Shown: in pieces, positions 44,640 through 53,460 of the stretch
How the letters are laid out: the number at the start of each line of letters is the position of its first letter
Numbering within the stretch: position 1 is the first letter of the stretch
Assembly (NCBI GenBank): GCA_030761205.1
Contig: JAULJL010000002.1
Coordinates: 21,307,010-21,371,009 of the forward strand
Length of the DNA: 64,000 bases
DNA from: Fremontodendron californicum
Lineage: Eukaryota; Streptophyta; Magnoliopsida; Malvales; Malvaceae
Reading direction: 5' to 3'
Position numbers and translations under genes: made by a program
Notes under the pieces: generated by a model
What the model was told of the DNA's origin: nothing
Databases searched by the model: none
The model's input: the letters and a program-made list of their open reading frames with translations, nothing else

Positions 44640-45002
44640 GTAATGCATGTGAAGTGTAAAAGCTACCGTTAGAAGTTAGTTCAAGTTAGTTACATAGCTA
44701 TATCTAGTTAGTTAGCAGCAGGCAGTTAGCAATCAGTTAGTGACAGTTAATTCTTTTACTTCTTTTATTGATTTCCAATTGTATATACAGGGGTTGTTTT
44801 ACAAAATACATTCATTGATGAATAATACAATCTTGATCTTTTTCTCTATTTCCTCTATGTTCTTCATCTTCTTTGCTGAGAGTTCGTTGTAAGCATTCTC
44901 AAGGACTATTCTTATTCCCAGTTCTCCTGAGCTGCTTCCCTCTACTAGTCAACAGATTTACTTGCACCAATTTGGTATCAGAGCTTCATCCTAGCACCTG
45001 CA
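44640..45002 (+). repeat. Gypsy 5' LTR (probable) and primer site
   Basis: The primer site TGGTATCAGAGC (44973-44984) is clear and gag follows. The LTR itself is inferred from position, from a possible TGTAATGCATG start at 44639 and from LTR-like sequence with TTAGTTAG repeats. The left end is uncertain because no second LTR is in the window. Confidence 0.5.
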
Positions 45003-45538
45003 ATGGCAGATAGTACTCGATCACAAGATTTGAGAAGGTTTGAAGAGTCGGTCAAAGAGTTTTTCAAGGAATTGCTTGGAAAGATATAAGGCCAAGAGCA
45101 AAACCAAGAAAGGATCATTTCTTCACTCAGAAATGACATTATAGCTCTCAACCTACAGCAAACTCAAATAGTGGCACAGTTGCAAACTACGGAGGCTAAG
45201 GCACCCATGCATGCATCCCAAGGGAGAGGTCAGTACTTCGCAACACGACAATCCAAAGTAGACTTTCCCAGGTTTAATGGTGAGAACCTTAATGGTTGGC
45301 TGTATCGATACCAACATTTCTTTGGGGTGGATAATACTCCACCAGAAATCAAAGTTAAATTGGCAGTCATCAATTTGGAGGGTCGAGCCCTGTAGTGGCA
45401 CCAAAATTGGGTCAGATTCAAAGTTGGCAATGAGACTTTTCCCTGGTATGATTATGTGCAGGCCTTGGAGGAGCGTTTTAGAGATAAGCTCTATGGTGAT
45501 CCCATAATTGAGTTGCTAAGTCTCAAACAAACAGGTAC
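45003..45538 (+). pseudogene. Gypsy gag, truncated by the Athila insertion
   Basis: From the ATG at 45003: MADSTRSQDLRRFEESVKE, then a TAA at about 45087, QTQIVAQLQTTEAKA, KVDFPRFNGENLNGWLYRY, QHFFGVDNTPPEIKVKLA, VINLEGRAL, a TAG, then WYDYVQALEERF and LLSLKQTG. PRFNGENLNGWL followed by an LEGRAL-W block is the retrotrans_gag domain of Ty3/gypsy elements. It stops at 45538, exactly where an Athila LTR begins. GGTAC (45534-45538) would be the left target duplication of that insertion; its right partner lies outside the window. Confidence 0.8.
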
Positions 45539-47048
45539 TGATAACTCGTATAATTATATAGTTTTTAGTTATGTTTTATTATTGTTTTGTGTCAAATACC
45601 AGTTATTATTGCTTAGTCTAATTGTTTTTATGATCTTTTATATTTTTATGTAATTTGGTGTTTTTCACGAGTTTCTTTGAGTGATTTCAGATTACTAGGT
45701 TAAATCAAGAATTAAGGGCAAATCCAATTCAGTTCCAGTTCCGACACCTTTTGCCATATCAGCTATATCTGGAGTTTCACCGAATCATTAAGGCTGAAAT
45801 TTTGACAGTGCAAATTTAAGAGGCATATCTATCTTTTTCATGTTTTACACTTCTTGAAACGGAGTCGTTTTCCCTACCGAAATCAACCATCAAGTTGGCT
45901 GATGTGCAATGACGTCTGTTCTGCACCGTTTTGGTATTTTGACCATATCTTCCGATCCACATGAGCAAATGATCTGATTCCAACGGCTATGGATCAGTAA
46001 CTCATAGGGGCATATTTTTCTAGAAGACCATTTGATCAGATCGAGCCTCCAACATTGACAAAATCGACCATCAAGCTGGCTGATCAGAATTGTCATACAA
46101 CATGACGAAAATTGTTAGAAAAATGCACCCACCTATTATACCTACCTTTGAAATTTATAAAGCTTGTCTCTTGTCATTTAGCTCTCCAAAATGTGTATAA
46201 ATAGAGGGCCTTGGATGAGTATTAGGAACATTAGACATTGGTAGGATATTAGCCATTGTAATAAAATTCTCTAAGTTTTCTTCTTTTTTCCTTTCTCTAG
46301 TTTTCTTTTTCTTTATTTACTTATGCTTCTTACATTTCTTTTCATTTTATTCATATCTAGTATGTGTTGCTAATCATATTGTTGAGGTGATGAGGTGAAG
46401 CTTTTGGTAAATGCTAAGGTTAGTCTCTTAAACATGAGCTAAAATGAATCATCATTTATAAACATTAGTATAGATAATATTTTCTTTTGGTTTAAAATCA
46501 TACTTGCAAAATAGGGATCTTGATTCATTATTGACAATGAAAATGGCACAGTAAATGCTTGGTTTCATAACCTTGATTTGTTGTAGACATATACCTTGGC
46601 ATAAGGAATGCTTGGACTCTTTTTATGAGTTTTGAGGATACCAAATGAACATAATATCATATGCTATGGACGTTGGACAATTTGGACTGAATTGCTAAAC
46701 CTTCCGATTGGAACCTCCTTTATGTGTGGATTTCAATTGTGTAATAAAACAAGATTAATCTTAGCATAACACCAAGAGTGGATTCTCTAACCTCAACATC
46801 TTTTCTTATTGTTTTTTATATCTTGTTTAATTTCTTTTATGTTATTTTGTTTATTTTGTTCTCTAATATCTTGTTTATCTTGTTTTGTTGTTGATTCCCT
46901 AATATCTTGTTTACTTTCTTTTTCTTATATATTTATAAACTTATACTTACTAATACGCTTCCCTGTGGTTCGACCTCGGGCACCCGAGAATTTATTACTT
47001 GAACATAACCTGCACTTGGGTTTACAACTCTTAATTGAGTCTCCATCA
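45539..47048 (+). repeat. 5' LTR of the Athila-type element
   Basis: About 1510 bp from TGATAACTCG to CTCCATCA. A possible TATA box (GTATAAATAGAGG) is near 46194-46206. Ends 6 nt before the primer-binding site. The second LTR is not in the window, so the ends rest on motifs and on the clean cut in the surrounding gag. Confidence 0.75.
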
Positions 47049-47054
47049 AGTTTT

Positions 47055-47072
47055 TGGCGCCGTTGCCGGGGA
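47055..47072 (+). promoter_or_regulatory. tRNA-Asp-type primer-binding site
   Basis: TGGCGCCGTTGCCGGGGA, the classic Athila/Tat primer-binding site complementary to the 3' end of tRNA-Asp. Between it and gag, a roughly 50-bp block with TTTTTATTGGCTGGTTATACC is repeated three times (47107-47250). Confidence 0.92.
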
Positions 47073-47362
47073 GGCAATACTAAGTATATAAGTTTATAAG
47101 TATATTTATTTTTATTGGCTGGTTATACCGCCTAATTTTGTATATATTTATTTTTATTGGCTGGTTATACCGCCTAATTTTCTATATGTTTATATTTATA
47201 TTGTATATTAACTTTGTTTTATTTTTATTGGCTGGTTATACCGCCTAATTTGTATATTAACTTTGTTTTATGCTTGTTTGGCAACGTGATTTTAGATCTC
47301 GTCGTTTAGTTAGATTTTATTGTGAAACTTTTTCAGGTAATCTTTCTAATACAATTCCTACC

Positions 47363-49930
47363 ATGGCTGACAATGAAAGTGTTCATGCTGAAGATGAGAA
47401 CAGACAAGTGCGCACCATGCGTGACTACTTGCAACCAACTCGAAGCTCATCACCCTCTTGTTTTATTTTTCCTCTCAATGCAAACAACTTTCGTTTTAAA
47501 CCAGGTATGATAGCTTTGCTTCCAAATTTCCATGGGTTAGAATCAGAAAGTGCTTACTCGTTTCTAAAAGATTTCGAAGATGTATGTGTCACCTTTAATG
47601 ACCAACAATGCACAAATGAAATTGTCAAGCTAAAATTATTTCCTTTTTCTTTAAAAGATAAAGCAAAAATTTGGCTTCATAATTTAAAACCAAGGTCAAT
47701 TGGCACATGGCAAGAATTACAAACTGAGTTTCTAAAGAAGTTTTTCCCTGCACATAAAACTACTGCTTTGAAAAGACAGATTCAAAATTTCAATCAAAAT
47801 CAAAATGAAGCATTTTTTCAGTGCTGGGAGCATTTTAAAGATTTGTTAAGTTCTTGTCCACATCATGGTTTTGAAAAATGGCGTCTTATTAGTTTCTTTT
47901 ATGAAAGTTTAACTCCCGAAACTAAACAATTTGTTGAAACAATGTGTAACGGTGAGTTTCTAGAAAAAGAACCTGAAGAAGCCTTTGACTACCTAGACCA
48001 TTTGGCAGATAACTCTCAAGCCTGGCACACAGATAATTCCTCTGAAAGTTCCAATAGATCTAATCTTTTTTCTAACAGAGGTAAATATCATTTTAGTCAA
48101 GAAGATGAGATGAAAGCTAAAGTAGCTAATTTGGCTAGAAAGATTGAAGCCATGGAACTTAGAGAAGTAAAAGAAGTCAAAACGGTTAAAAATGAAGAAA
48201 GTTGTGGAATTTGTGAAATCATGGGACACCCCACTTCTGAATGTCCAAACATTCCCATTCTTAAAGAAGCGTTGCATGATCAAGTAAATCCCATAAACAC
48301 ATTTAAAAAGCCTTTTCCTTCTCCTTACTCTGAAACGTATAACCCTGAATGGAGAAATCATCCCAACTTCAGTTGGCGGAATAATAATCATGTTCAGGTA
48401 CCACAATCTCAAAAGCCGGGCAACACTTTTTCCTATCAACCTTCACGTATACAAACCTTGGAAGAGACATTGCAAGCATTCATGCAAACACAAGCAAATG
48501 TGAATAACCAAACTTCACAGGACATCAATGAGATCAAAAACACCTTGTCCACATTGACATCTTCATTACGCACTCAAGAAAAAGGTAAGTTTCCTGCTCA
48601 ACCTCAGCCTAACCCTTTTACTCAATGTATTGTTTCTTGCTCCAATGAAACTCAACAGGAAAATGTCAGTTCTATCACAACTCTTCGAAGTGGAAAGGCA
48701 ATTGACAAAAACATTCCATCAAAAGACCAAGATCCTCATTCCCCTCCGAAAAGTAATGGTAAGGATGATGGTAAGTCTGAACTTCTTGAAAATTTGGACA
48801 AAGAAAAAGGTATGCATCCTGCTCCTTTTCCTCAAAGGTTGCAAACAATAAAGAATTTGAATCAAAATGCAGAAATTTATGAACTTTTCAAACAAGTTAA
48901 GATTAACATTCCTTTATTGGATGCAATCAAACAAGTTCCATCTTATGCTAAATTTTTGAAGGACATGTGCACATTTAAAAGGAAACATAATGTACAAAAG
49001 AAAGCATTTCTGACGGAAAGTGTGAGCTCAATCATTCAGCACCTTACTCCACCAAAATTCAAAGATCCTGGATGTCCAACAATCTCATGCATCATTGGAA
49101 ACACTAGAATAGAACGTGCATTGCTTGATCTTGGTGCTAGTGTTAATCTTTTGCCTTTTTCTGTTTATCAACAGTTAGGTTTAGGTGAACTCAAGGAAAC
49201 ACCTGTTACACTTCAACTAGCTGATCGCTCTGTAAAAATTCCTCGAGGGATAGTTGAAGATGTTTTGGTTCAAATTGAAAATTTTTACTTCCCTGTTGAT
49301 TTTATTGTTTTGGACACACATCCTGTTTCAAATCCAAATGTTCAAATTCCTGTTATATTAGGCCGTCCATTTCTTGCAACTTCTAATGCTCTGATAAATT
49401 GCAGGAATGGTATGTTGAACATTTCTTTTGGAAATATGACTTTAGAATTAAATGTGTTCAACACTTGCAAGCAACCTGGTGATGATTCAGAAGTACATGA
49501 AGTGGATTTCATTGAAGAACTTGTTCATGAACATCTCACCACTACCACATCCCATGATCCTTTAGAAGCTTATTTAATTGAATGTGAGCTTGATAATGCT
49601 TCAAAAATTTCACACACTGATTCTTTGTTAAATTCTTTTCAGGTTAAGCATTGTTGGAAACAAAAGTTTGAGGAACTTCCATCACTCACAAATGTCACTG
49701 TACCATCAACTATTGAACCACCCAAGCTGGATTTAAAACCATTGCCATCCGAGCTAAAATATTCCTTTTTGGGTGAGAATGAAACTTTTCCAGTCATAAA
49801 TGAACTTGAGGAACTCAGAAATGATGCATATGAGAATTCTAAAATTCATAAAGAAAGAACTAAAGCCTTTCATGACAAGTTAATTTCAAGAAAAACATTT
49901 GATGTTCGGGCAAAAAGTTCTACTTTATAA
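47363..49930 (+). CDS. Athila gag-protease, fused by deletion to the integrase C-terminus
   Basis: 855 codons from the ATG at 47363 (MADNESVHAEDENRQVRTM). Gag: RTMRDYLQPTR and FKPGMIALLPNFHG, an FLKDFEDVC to TFNDQQ core, a GTWQELQTEFLKKFFP segment (retrotrans_gag), and a CCHC knuckle CGICEIMGHPTSEC at 281-294. Protease: LLDLGASVNLLPFSVY (Asp at about 589) and VILGRPFLATSNALI. RT and RNase H should follow, but from about codon 812 (NELEELRNDAYENS) the sequence is already the integrase C-terminal end. Near 49900 a 1-base shift ends the ORF early. As it stands it could still make a capsid-nucleocapsid-protease precursor but no polymerase. Confidence 0.9.
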   Translation: MADNESVHAEDENRQVRTMRDYLQPTRSSSPSCFIFPLNANNFRFKPGMIALLPNFHGLESESAYSFLKDFEDVCVTFNDQQCTNEIVKLKLFPFSLKDKAKIWLHNLKPRSIGTWQELQTEFLKKFFPAHKTTALKRQIQNFNQNQNEAFFQCWEHFKDLLSSCPHHGFEKWRLISFFYESLTPETKQFVETMCNGEFLEKEPEEAFDYLDHLADNSQAWHTDNSSESSNRSNLFSNRGKYHFSQEDEMKAKVANLARKIEAMELREVKEVKTVKNEESCGICEIMGHPTSECPNIPILKEALHDQVNPINTFKKPFPSPYSETYNPEWRNHPNFSWRNNNHVQVPQSQKPGNTFSYQPSRIQTLEETLQAFMQTQANVNNQTSQDINEIKNTLSTLTSSLRTQEKGKFPAQPQPNPFTQCIVSCSNETQQENVSSITTLRSGKAIDKNIPSKDQDPHSPPKSNGKDDGKSELLENLDKEKGMHPAPFPQRLQTIKNLNQNAEIYELFKQVKINIPLLDAIKQVPSYAKFLKDMCTFKRKHNVQKKAFLTESVSSIIQHLTPPKFKDPGCPTISCIIGNTRIERALLDLGASVNLLPFSVYQQLGLGELKETPVTLQLADRSVKIPRGIVEDVLVQIENFYFPVDFIVLDTHPVSNPNVQIPVILGRPFLATSNALINCRNGMLNISFGNMTLELNVFNTCKQPGDDSEVHEVDFIEELVHEHLTTTTSHDPLEAYLIECELDNASKISHTDSLLNSFQVKHCWKQKFEELPSLTNVTVPSTIEPPKLDLKPLPSELKYSFLGENETFPVINELEELRNDAYENSKIHKERTKAFHDKLISRKTFDVRAKSSTL

Positions 49931-50147
49931 TTTTAGACTTCACATATTTTCTGGTAAGTTGAGATCAAGATGGACTGGCCCATTTGTGGTTAAGCATGTG
50001 TATCATTATGGAGCAGTTGACATTGAGAATCCTCAAAATGGTAACGTATTCAAGGTAAATGGACAAAGACTCAAACTCTTTTTGGAAAATCATGTTACTC
50101 AAGAAGAGGTTGTTTTTCTTTCTGATCCTTGTTTTGAAAATAACTAG
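49795..50147 (+). pseudogene. Athila integrase C-terminal piece
   Basis: Starting in the gag-protease frame and continuing after a frameshift at about 49900: KAFHDKLI, FGQKVLLYNFRLHIFSGKLR, SRWTGPFVVKHVYHYGAVDI, KVNGQRLKLFLEN and a stop at 50147. This is the last 110 or so residues of Athila integrase (the SRWxGPF segment after the catalytic core). The HHCC and DDE regions are absent. Confidence 0.85.
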
Positions 50148-50344
50148 ATGAAATATAATTTTTATTAATTTCCAAAAAAAAAATAATAATAATAATAATA
50201 CATTTTTTTTAACCCCGGTTAAATGGCGGATAACGGTACTCCGTGATTATTTAAGTCGGTTCCATCAGCTACCCACAAAACTGATATTGTATATAAATTT
50301 CTCTTTCAATTTCTCTTTCATTTTTTTTTATTTTTTTTTTCAGG
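50148..50344. other. Spacer with splice-acceptor-like end
   Basis: A/T-rich with TAA repeats; ends in a long T-run and CAG (TTTTTTTTTTCAGG, ending 50344), immediately before the ATG of the next ORF. This is the sequence of a strong plant 3' splice site. Confidence 0.45.
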
Positions 50345-50948
50345 ATGGATGATATTCTCACAAGATTGCAGAAATGATTTCCTCCTTTTCCTCGAAATAT
50401 TTTACTGAAGCTTTACCAAGTTTGATTTGAAAGATTAAGAATGCTTATGCACAAAGGGATTCTTGAAGACATACGTTGGATAATTGAAGCCAAGGTACGT
50501 GAAGATGAATATCTTCCTGTTTTGCATTTACCAGGTACAGGTAGAAGCACTTTTGCAAAGAAGCGACGAGCAAAGCGCATGAGTTCAAATTGCCACAAAT
50601 GTGCACGATGGACGTGTAATGGTAAATGTCGTTCTATTGGGATTCCGTCCTCTAATCGAGATGATAAAATTGAATTCATTAAGGATGGACTGAGTAAGGA
50701 GAATTTGGGTAATATCCAACTTTCTCTTGAGACGCATCCTAGTGGAGACGTACAAAGAGAAATTCTTGATTTATGGCCGCAATTCCAAAGGGAATGACAA
50801 CATCTTGGGAATCTGATGTTAAAAGACCCTGTTTGCCAGCTTGTAAGAAAACTGGATGGGAAGCATATCCTCGACTCATAGAAGGCGTTTAAGCCGTTTC
50901 TGGACGTAAAACCAGAGGAAGATATGAGCCACAATCACAACTACAATA
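50345..50948 (+). pseudogene. Cysteine-rich post-integrase ORF of the Athila element
   Basis: From ATG 50345 one frame runs about 150 codons to a TGA at 50795-50797 and on to 50948, with in-frame stops at codons 11 and 27, at 50795 and at about 50878. Visible parts: MDDILTRLQK, FERLRMLMHKGILEDIRW, YLPVLHLPGTGRSTFAKKR, a basic run KKRRAKR, CHKCARWTCNGKC (C-x2-C-x4-C-x3-C, potential zinc site), then IEFIKDGLSKENLGNIQLSL and EILDLWPQFQ. I do not recognise a family. It lies where Athila elements have their env-like or extra ORF. No hydrophobic span is seen, so an envelope role is unlikely. Stops but no frameshifts imply recent loss. Confidence 0.5.
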
Positions 50949-51243
50949 AATGACTTCTCAACTTTTGGTTTGATTTGCAATAACTTCATTTCGGTTTAAT
51001 TTACGTGTTGTTAGATTTGTGTAATTATTCTCGTTTTTTTTTGCATTGGTCTTTTACGGTTGATTTTTCTTCTCTTTTTGATTTTCTTCCTGAAATCACG
51101 CAAAAATCTTTTGTTAGGTTAACATTTTCTTCTGACAGGTCAAATACACTTTCGGCGACATTATTACTCTTGTCTGATTCACTACTCAGTCCTCTATATA
51201 TTACACCATGTACTCATTCTCTTTCAGGCACTCGAAAAAAAAA

Positions 51244-51891
51244 ATGGAAAGTACTTCGTCCCAGCGCATTAAAAAAATTTGTGTCTTTGGAGGTGCTTAT
51301 CCAGGGAAAAATAACATATTCGCTGATGAAGCCATAAGAGTTGGAGTAATACTTGCCCAACAAAAGATCCAGTTGATTTATGGAGGCGGTAGTTCGGGTT
51401 TAATGTGAGCAGTCGCTACAGCAGCACATGCCGGAGGAAGTCCAGTTCTAGGAATCGTGCCAAAACTATTCACAGGTTTTTGTGGACCTACCTTGGGTAC
51501 GGAAATACAAGTCTGGAGTATCCATGAACGGATAACAATCATGTACCATTCTGCCGATGCATTCATTGCTTTACCAGGAGGTCTGGGTACATTGGAAGAA
51601 ATAGCTTGCGTGGCTTCTTGGTCATCTTTGGTCACAAATAAGAAACCCATTGGTTTGCTTAATATTAATGGTTATTTTAGTAATTTGCTTTCATATTTAG
51701 ATAATGCTGTGGATAATGGATTCATGTTTTCAGAGGCAAGGAGAACCATAATTTCTGCTACAACCATTGAAGATTTACTCAAAAAGCTCCAAGCTTATGA
51801 GTATTTACCTGCTACGGTTGTTTCGCAAACGCTCGGAAAAAGAAAAAGAGATATGGACGAGCAAGGAGTGGATTGCACTCTGTCTTTGTGA
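51244..51891 (+). pseudogene. LOG-like cytokinin riboside 5'-monophosphate phosphoribohydrolase inside Athila
   Basis: 215 codons in one frame from ATG 51244 to TGA 51889-51891, interrupted only by a TGA at codon 55 (51406-51408), where the family has Gly (GLMG). LOG enzymes release free cytokinin base from the nucleotide. Marks: KKICVFGGAYPGKN (Rossmann start), LIYGGGSSGLM, AHAGGSPVLGIVPK, the phosphate/ribose motif PGGLGTLEE at 111-119, VASWSSL, KPIGLLNINGYFSNLLSYLD, and a basic tail GKRKRDMDE. Length equals that of plant LOGs. The Arg-Lys pair usual before the motif reads Arg-Ile (96-97). Plant LOG genes have several introns; none is here, so it derives from mRNA. Element sequence continues on both sides without a boundary. 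CTCTTTCAGG (51223-51232) just upstream resembles a splice acceptor. Once probably functional. Confidence 0.88.
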
Positions 51892-53460
51892 CATTATCTA
51901 ACATTTTGCTTGTTGTGTCTCAGTTATAATAAGTGGTTAGCAACCTCTGCAGGTAATATCTCCTAAATTCTACCTTTAGTAGGGGGTAAGGGACATATTT
52001 TGCTAATTTTTTTTTAAAAAAAAAGTTTGTTGTGTTTTAAGCCATTTAGAAGTATTCATTCTGAACAAGGTCTGAGTAAGGGAGACTTGAGACATACCTT
52101 GTCAGTTTGATTTTAATCTTTTTATGTTTACTTGTTAATTTTTGTTTAGTATTTTAGGATTAATTAGGTTGCATGATTTGTTTTGTTTTGAGTCTTAGTT
52201 ATTCCTATTCTTATGTTATTAGTTCTTTTCTCTTACACATGATTCTTTCATTTGGGTTAATAGACTTACATTGAGGACAATGTAAGAATTAAGTGTGGGG
52301 GGAACGATTTAGGATTTCTTTTATTTTTGTCTACTATTTTTTTTTATGAGTCTTTATTATTATTATTATTTTTTTAATGTGTTCTAGTTCCTTTTTAATA
52401 CAATGATGAGATATGAATTGCATAAGTCTAAAACAGATTTATTAGTGAGAAGATTTTCATGAGAATTGAGCTTGATGTCAACCTTTTTATGAGCCAATGT
52501 TAATATGATATGTTGATTGAGAAAGAAGCATGTTTAGACTTAATCTGACTTGTATAATCATCCTTGTGAGTTTTTGAGCCTATAATGATTGATGCATTAT
52601 ACAAATCAATCTAATTTCTTTCTTGAGTGCTCTTATGATTACATGATTCTCTAGAACTTGCTTTAAACCGTTTGAGACTATATTGATACATATGACAACA
52701 TGAATATGATAGAGGCATTAGGATTATAACCAGAGCCAAACAGCCATCCATTATTAATGTTCTAAGAGAACATCCCCACTAGTGAGCCAATTTTAGCCTA
52801 CATTAAATATGCTATTTTATTGGTAACCAGAACTTACACCTAGCCTAAATATACTTATATCCTTACCCTTGTTCTAAAGATGGATTATATATTTTGAGAC
52901 ATATTGCAAAAACAAGGGATACTTTTTGAAAATTTGGGTTAGAACGAAAGATAAGTGTGGGGGAGGAGAGAGGCAAAAGTCAAGAGAAAAAGAAAGGGAT
53001 CATTGTCAAATACATTCCCATATTAAAAAAAAAAAAAAATCTTCTCTTGAACTTCTAGTTAAAGTAAAGAAAAAGATGTTACAAAGTTGGTTAGAATGAA
53101 GCAAAGGCTCAACATGAATATTTAGCCTATGTTATTATGTGCTTTATAAGAGTTTTGAGAAGTTTTATTTGTATGATCTTATTATGTCTCTAAACTCTAT
53201 GAACTCTTTGGAACCTTTGTGATATCTTTATCCTTTTGTTCTTTAACTACATTATAACCCTTTGGCCCCATTACAACCTTGAAAAAAGACCTCTTGATTT
53301 ATGAAGTTGTATGATCTAAATAGTGGAGAATAGGTGGACAAGCAAGCATATGGTAGAACTGTTTTCATGAGATTGATTGAGTGTAAACACTTTACCACTA
53401 CTTTAAAGAGTGAAAATCATGAGAGTATAGTGAGAAGTTGAGATTAAGTTGAATATGCAC
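51892..53460 (+). other. Non-coding 3' region of the Athila element
   Basis: No ORF of interest. Contains TTGAGGACAATGTAAGAATT followed by AAGTGTGGGGG (52289-52299) and a second AAGTGTGGGGGAGGAGAG (52952-52969), motifs seen in the 3' untranslated part of Athila elements. Cut at 53461 by the Tat/Ogre-like LTR; TGCAC (53456-53460) is the expected target-site copy of that insertion. Confidence 0.6.

Larger units (their letters stand above)
45539..53460 (+). mobile_element. Athila-type Ty3/gypsy element (left part) carrying a LOG gene
   Basis: 5' LTR (45539-47048), tRNA-Asp-type primer site, gag-protease ORF, then a deletion that removes RT, RNase H and most of integrase, a C-terminal integrase piece, a small cysteine-rich ORF, a LOG-like ORF, and a long non-coding 3' region with AAGTGTGGGGG motifs (52289-52300, 52952-52965) typical of Athila 3' ends. 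The right part, with the 3' LTR, lies beyond an opposite-strand Tat/Ogre-like element inserted at 53461. It sits inside an older gypsy element. Not autonomous. Confidence 0.85.

Noticed and set aside
51244..51891. LOG as an ordinary resident host gene
   Set aside because: Intronless, flanked on both sides by Athila sequence without insertion boundaries, and has an internal stop; cargo is the better reading.
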